This document shows positions 60,101 to 64,000 of a stretch of 64,000 bases of DNA, piece by piece. This DNA comes from Trichuris trichiura (Eukaryota > Nematoda > Enoplea > Trichinellida > Trichuridae), in NCBI GenBank assembly GCA_037903355.1, contig JBAJFE010000014.1, positions 1,798,001 through 1,862,000 of the forward strand, given 5' to 3'. Below the pieces are notes generated by a model. That model did no database searches, had not been told where the DNA came from, and saw only the letters and a program-made list of their open reading frames with translations. A program made the translations under genes and the position numbers. Each line of letters opens with the position of its first letter. Positions within the stretch are counted from its first letter, which is position 1.

Positions 60101-63100
60101 CCAATCAATGCTCCCTTTTGGTTCGCCGTTCTTAGACCAGATGTCATCGTTGAAGGCGTAGGTCAGACGAACGCCTTTCGACTGACTTTGGTGCCATTCG
60201 TAGCGCCAAACGTATTGACCGACTCCTTAGCAAGACCGCGTGCCACCATTGTTCAATTAACACCGCTTGATTTGCCACGTTCACGCATCCGAAGCCTATA
60301 TGGTTTTTTCTCCCAAACGAGCAAATATCGTTATTTTGTGTCTTCTAATTTAAACTTTTCCATTGGCCGCGGGTGGACATTTCGTTTTTGTAATAACATA
60401 GAATTGCGGACGGTTTGTGAGCGAATGTTTATCATTTATTCAGGGCGCGTCCAGGGCAACAACAGTAGCCATAATCGGCTCAAGGTTACACGTCGTTTTG
60501 GCTGTCTTGAGATACTTGCCCTTCATAATCGTTCGTAGGGTGCCATACCACTTTCTAAGCGATTTATAACTACGGTTTATGTTTCACTTCTTCACAGGCA
60601 GTAGTCTTTGTGGTGCTTTCATTTTTGTTCTTTATAATCTTTACAAAATAGCTGCTTGACAAGTTTGTGCAATCGAAGCACGCGTTGTCTGACATGTCCG
60701 CCGGAACCAATTTTTGCTGGCAGGCGCAACTCTACTGTTGCAATTCCTGACATGACCCGCAGGCGACCGAACAAAAAAGTTACGCTCTTTTCGGGCGCGT
60801 TAATTTCTTTGGTTACCCTTAGTCGCGCTCGCACTCATTTCAGCTTCGTTACATCGATTCTTACTCTTTGGTCGACACTGGGCACGCATGTTTAATTTTC
60901 GCGGAATTGTGTTTTTAAAGCCCGTTTGTTTGTCGTCTCTTGATCGATACTTTCAAAGTGGAATTTCCGCGATTCCATTCTGCGATTACTAAAACGTTGT
61001 CACTGTGCATATCTCCTTGCGTGTAGCTGCTACTTTGGAGCTTAGGAATCGATTTTGCCAGCTTGAGTGGTTAGTTCCCTACATGCATTGATTACTTTTG
61101 AGCTCAGCAACTTTGTAATCGCGCATAGTGGTCCTTTATTTTTCGTATTGTTAGTTGTAAACGAATGACGTTATTTTTTTTAAGTGAATGAAACGCGAAG
61201 TTCGATGCCTCTGGAGCGGCGGTCGAGGCGCCCAAGCCAGGAAAGCCTTATGTCTTTCGAGGCGCCCAAGCCAGGAAAGCCTTATGTCTTTGATGAGCAG
61301 TAGCAGCACAGCTAGTTATGTCAACTACAAGCCGTGCTGTCATCAGGCCCGTCAGCGACATAAGAGTCCCTCAAGTGGGGGAGGAAGCTCTAGCCGAAGT
61401 TCAGTTACTGAATTCAGCTTCGATGGACGCCATAGGGCGTATCGGCGGTCGACCAAACAGTTATGCGTAAAAACGGGTGGAACACCGGCGTCTCCAAGAA
61501 CAAGTCCTGGATGCTATCCATTGTCAGAGCATGTGAATCCAATGACCTTTGAACTGCCCGTTGTAGATTCCGATGAGTTGTTTTTTATCAATCGTTCTTG
61601 GTTATTTCACGAGCTGTTGGAAATCCTAGTGCACCCGTGTTGCGAAAATGGCATGAAGGGCGCAGTGATTTATGGCTGCTCAGGCAGCGGCAAGACAACA
61701 ATCGTTCATCATCTTGCCGCCGCGTCGCCCGTACAGCAGCCGTCTCGTTGGATGAACGTTGGCGATTGTGTACCTTCGGCTCCGTACGATAGCCCCTCTC
61801 AGATCAGTAACAGCCATTTCACGACAAGCAGCGATAGTGGATTTCTCTCGGCTAATTCTAAACCCAACGGACGACCATCCGCCAAAGGTGGCGCCTGTAG
61901 CCAAAGGGTCAACCTGATTCGAGATGTCGCAGATACTGTTATTGCGTACCATTTTTGTCAGATAGAAAGCGAAGCTACATGTTCATTGCCGTTGTTCCTG
62001 CATAATCTCGCCTCAATGATTGCGGTTAACCCTCGTATGAGTGCGTACGCGGAATTGTTGACGTCCGACAGCCGACTGCAGCGGCTGTTCAATTTGCATA
62101 ACTTTTACCGAGATCCAGTGGGAACATTTCGAACGTTGCTCACTGAACCTTTAAATCGTTTGCATAGTCACGGTAAACTGCCGCAGCCCGACCGAGAGCA
62201 GTCGAACTTATTAATTCTGGTGGATGCAATTGACGAAGCCGAATTCCATCGCCCCGATTCGAGCGACTCCATTGGCTCCTTTTTGGTCAACCATGGTGTC
62301 AATCTGTTTCCGCCGTGCATCAAGTTTGTACTGACTGTTCGCGCTGGTTGTTTGGACTTGGTCAAAGGTCTACCATTGCACAAGATCGACTTGGACGAGT
62401 CTATCGACGAGCGCTTGTACAGGGACAGCTTTGAATATGTTTCTCGACGAGTTGAAAGTTGCCTGGCCATTCAGTCGAACATAACAAGCAGAACAGCGTC
62501 GATGAGAAGTGAAAATGTCTCCTGCCCTCTTGGGCGGTTCATTGAGCACCTGGCTTCCGTCGCCAAAGGTTGTTTTTTGTACATGCGCTTGGTGCTCGAT
62601 CTCATTCAGCAAAACTACATAGTGGTTAAGGGTACTAACTACCGTGTACTGCCCATCAACCTTTCCGAGGCGTTCACACTTATGTTCAGCCTGCGGTTTT
62701 CAACCGAATGGAGCTTTAGGCAGGTGGCACCGCTTTTAGAGGCAATATTGGCCTCCTTGCGACCTTTGACGTCCGAACAGCTGTACGGTATTGTCAACGC
62801 CAACATATACGGCCAGGGTATTAGTTGGGACGAATATCAGAGAAAGTAAATGCGAAATGCGGGTCGAATTTTTCCAATAACTACCTTCGTTTTGTCTTAG
62901 GTTAAATCAACTGCAAGAATTCGTTGTGCAGACGCAGAATGGTACCTACCTGTTCTTTCATCCGATCTTCCGTGAATGGTTGATACGACGTGAATCTGGC
63001 AAAGGCGGTCGGTTCCTTTGCGATGTCAAGTGAGCAATTTGCCTTACACTTTTGCATTGAGTTTTTTTTTGCTAGCAGTGTTTCCCTTAGGCTGACGTTT

Positions 63101-63755
63101 CCTTCCTTTCCTTATTGTTCACTGACAGAGTAGACTTTGGCTTTGTTCATTCACTTCGTAGCGTGTTCATTCTGTAAAACCGGGCGGTGCTTAAACGGGC
63201 GAAAGAATTCAGTGCCCACGTCATAATGTAAGGCAAGAGGCTGAAACGACAAAGCGTATAGCCCGATCCAGAGGCCTAACAATGAAGTGCCAGAACAATT
63301 CATTTAAAATGTGTCACAGCATTGTTCTAGTTTTGGAAGTGCCAAAATGGAGAGAGCGTCTGAGGCAGCGCACTGAATGCGGAAGTGTGGTATTTTAATT
63401 GTGCGTTTACCCTATAAGGCAGCTGATTCTTTACGACTCTGTCTTACAGTTTAAAACTTGCGGCTTCATTTTGCTCTCGTTGCACCCTACATAGCGCAAA
63501 ACCGACGCACAGCGTAGATCCAGTTTCTAAACATCTTGATCAGGAGCGATCAAAATCAAAGGTATAAATGAGCTGACATGTCTAAGTTCGCTTTTTTGTA
63601 GAAACAATTAGTCGACTGCTTTTGATTTACGGCTTCGAAAATATTAATGCGTTAATTTTTTATTCAGTGGGCTATACCGGTTAGAAAACAGGGAAGGTCC
63701 TTACATGAAGAAATGGCAATACGAGGTGGCCTTGCATGCTTGCATCTGTTTCCCC
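45112..63755 (+). CDS. TANC-family scaffold protein (5' end uncertain, runs off the window; frame broken in exon 5)
   Basis: Exons with matching phases: up to 45331 (frame open left of ATG 45112, so the exon may start near 45080), 49549-49639, 51739-52059, 52574-52786, 61185-62845, 62901-63029 and probably 63668-63755. The N-terminal part is Ser/Pro-rich and disordered (VPPPVELTEKQLKERLSGIL). Exon 5 holds a STAND-type P-loop NTPase: FELPVVDSDELFFINRSWLF, Walker A GCSGSGKTT and Walker B LLILVDAIDEAEFH. Exon 6 continues with FFHPIFREWLIRRESGKGGRF. Animal TANC proteins then carry ankyrin and TPR repeats, expected beyond 64000, and act as scaffolds at synapses or in myoblast fusion (rolling pebbles). 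Exon 5 carries a 34-bp duplication that shifts the frame. Confidence 0.82.
45332..49548. other. TANC-like gene intron; contains a PLE-tail relic
   Basis: 4.2 kb intron. Apart from the inverted repeat and hammerhead-like relic at 47491-47652, nothing recognised. Confidence 0.45.
47491..47652 (-). repeat. Inverted repeat with an adjacent degenerate hammerhead-like core (PLE tail relic)
   Basis: 47491-47519 and the complement of about 47561-47589 match at 27 of 29 positions (ACTTCTTTCTAAC..GTTGGCAAGTTTTC). Next to it, on the minus strand, 47613-47652 reads TTAATGACGGGTTGAAATC ... ACTCGAAAGCTCTGG, the same layout as the better cores (CTGATGA decayed to TTAATGA). The spacer includes TTTTATTACGA, like other PLE tails here. 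Confidence 0.5.
49640..51738. other. TANC-like gene intron, nothing recognised
   Basis: 2.1 kb; only short frames without coding character. Confidence 0.45.
52060..52573. other. TANC-like gene intron, nothing recognised
   Basis: 514 bp between two in-phase exons (phase 1 on both sides). Confidence 0.5.
52787..61184. other. 8.4-kb TANC-like gene intron
   Basis: The flanking exons join in phase 1. Inside, a strong pyrimidine tract and acceptor (about 55476-55500) precede an open stretch to a GTAGAG donor near 55568, but its phase does not fit the flanking exons, so it is not called. A possible transposon-derived frame lies at 59414-59737. Otherwise nothing recognised. Confidence 0.4.
59414..59737 (-). 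CDS. Possible MADF/Myb-SANT-like fragment (transposon-derived?)
   Basis: A 107-aa frame on the strand opposite the TANC-like gene. The segment GWSYNKVEIKLKVLRQKLANLN resembles the middle helices of MADF or Myb/SANT-like DNA-binding domains found in PIF/Harbinger-type elements and some nuclear proteins. The N-terminal helix of such a domain is not seen, and no transposon ends were recognised nearby. Could be chance. Confidence 0.22.
   Translation of the reverse strand: MSRQVSSRQKWLRVETVSNRKGTRQFMPTFDKASEQGWSYNKVEIKLKVLRQKLANLNAMTVASERAQKCYYEEKPSIGAIAPLIHCLLSDNSELAVDVGGASRQKV
61224..61291 (+). repeat. Exact 34-bp tandem duplication inside TANC-like exon 5
   Basis: 61224-61257 and 61258-61291 are identical. 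34 is not a multiple of three. Read in the frame set by the upstream exons, the first copy gives SRRPSQESLMS and the sequence then meets TAG about 12 codons into the second copy. With one copy only, the exon length fits the phases of both neighbours (1 in, 2 out). Confidence 0.9.
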
Positions 63756-64000
63756 GTATTTGGAACTCTCTACATTCCTCAATTAGGCATTCTGCTTCGG
63801 ATGGGACGAATGATGACTGACTCTAGCTTGGCACGTATTGGACGCATTCGCTGGTAGTCTGATAACATTGGGAAGGTTCCGCTTTGTCCATCACAGTTCG
63901 AAGTTTTCAAGGGGCATTAGTATTGACAAATGGCCTTGCTTCCAAGTGAACGAGCCGCTGTCCTGTTTGCTGACGTCGTGCAGGTACAGATGAATAGCCA
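63756..64000. other. Right edge, presumed TANC-like intron
   Basis: Follows a candidate donor (CCCC|GTATTT) at 63756. No further exon was recognised before the window ends. Confidence 0.35.

Noticed and set aside
1..64000. tRNA, snRNA and trans-spliced leader genes
   Set aside because: I looked for GTTCRANNC-type B boxes and other hallmarks by eye and saw none convincing; a tRNAscan or covariance-model run would be decisive.

Overview
The window is eukaryotic nuclear DNA from an invertebrate animal. Introns are mostly 50-200 bp with canonical GT..AG borders, genes sit on both strands, and several single-copy animal genes can be read exon by exon: phosphoglycerate kinase, VMP1/EPG-3, OS-9, NSMCE1, PCNP and a TANC-family scaffold. 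Compact introns and the repeat content suggest a nematode, perhaps a Trichuris-like clade I worm. That is an inference; no sequence search was possible.

Layout. 1-391 is the tail of an unidentified plus-strand gene. 1-17.8 kb is dominated by mobile DNA: a decayed Tigger/pogo element (2484-5217); Penelope-like (PLE) tail fragments carrying hammerhead-ribozyme-like cores (about 6056-6094 and 7225-8010); a three-level nest at 9971-13292 (MITE, then a perfect inverted pair of PLE-type tails, then a Tigger with an intact transposase); an open PLE reverse transcriptase/GIY-YIG gene (14240-16341) with its own hammerhead-like 3' core; and a non-autonomous hAT element (17056-17759). Embedded in this region are the SMC5/6 subunit gene NSMCE1 (8959-9702), an apparently intact 7SL SRP RNA gene (13716-14016, minus) and a degenerate second 7SL copy (1598-1850, plus).

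18.5-34 kb is the gene-dense part: PGK (plus, 10 exons, 417 aa), VMP1 (minus, tail-to-tail with PGK), a small putative tail-anchored membrane protein (minus), PCNP (plus, divergent from it), and OS-9 (minus, 8 exons, 669 aa, with a 2.65 kb intron). 34-42.6 kb has no gene I can support. From at least 45.1 kb to the right edge runs a TANC-family gene on the plus strand with long introns. Its N-terminal exons are partly uncertain and it continues past 64 kb. Its NTPase exon carries an exact 34-bp tandem duplication that breaks the frame.

The cellular genes are unrelated housekeeping functions (glycolysis, autophagy/ER membrane, ER-associated degradation, genome stability, protein targeting) and do not form a pathway. 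The connected system is the set of PLE relics: at least six hammerhead-like cores, several arranged as inverted pairs with their AATAAA-type tails pointing outward.
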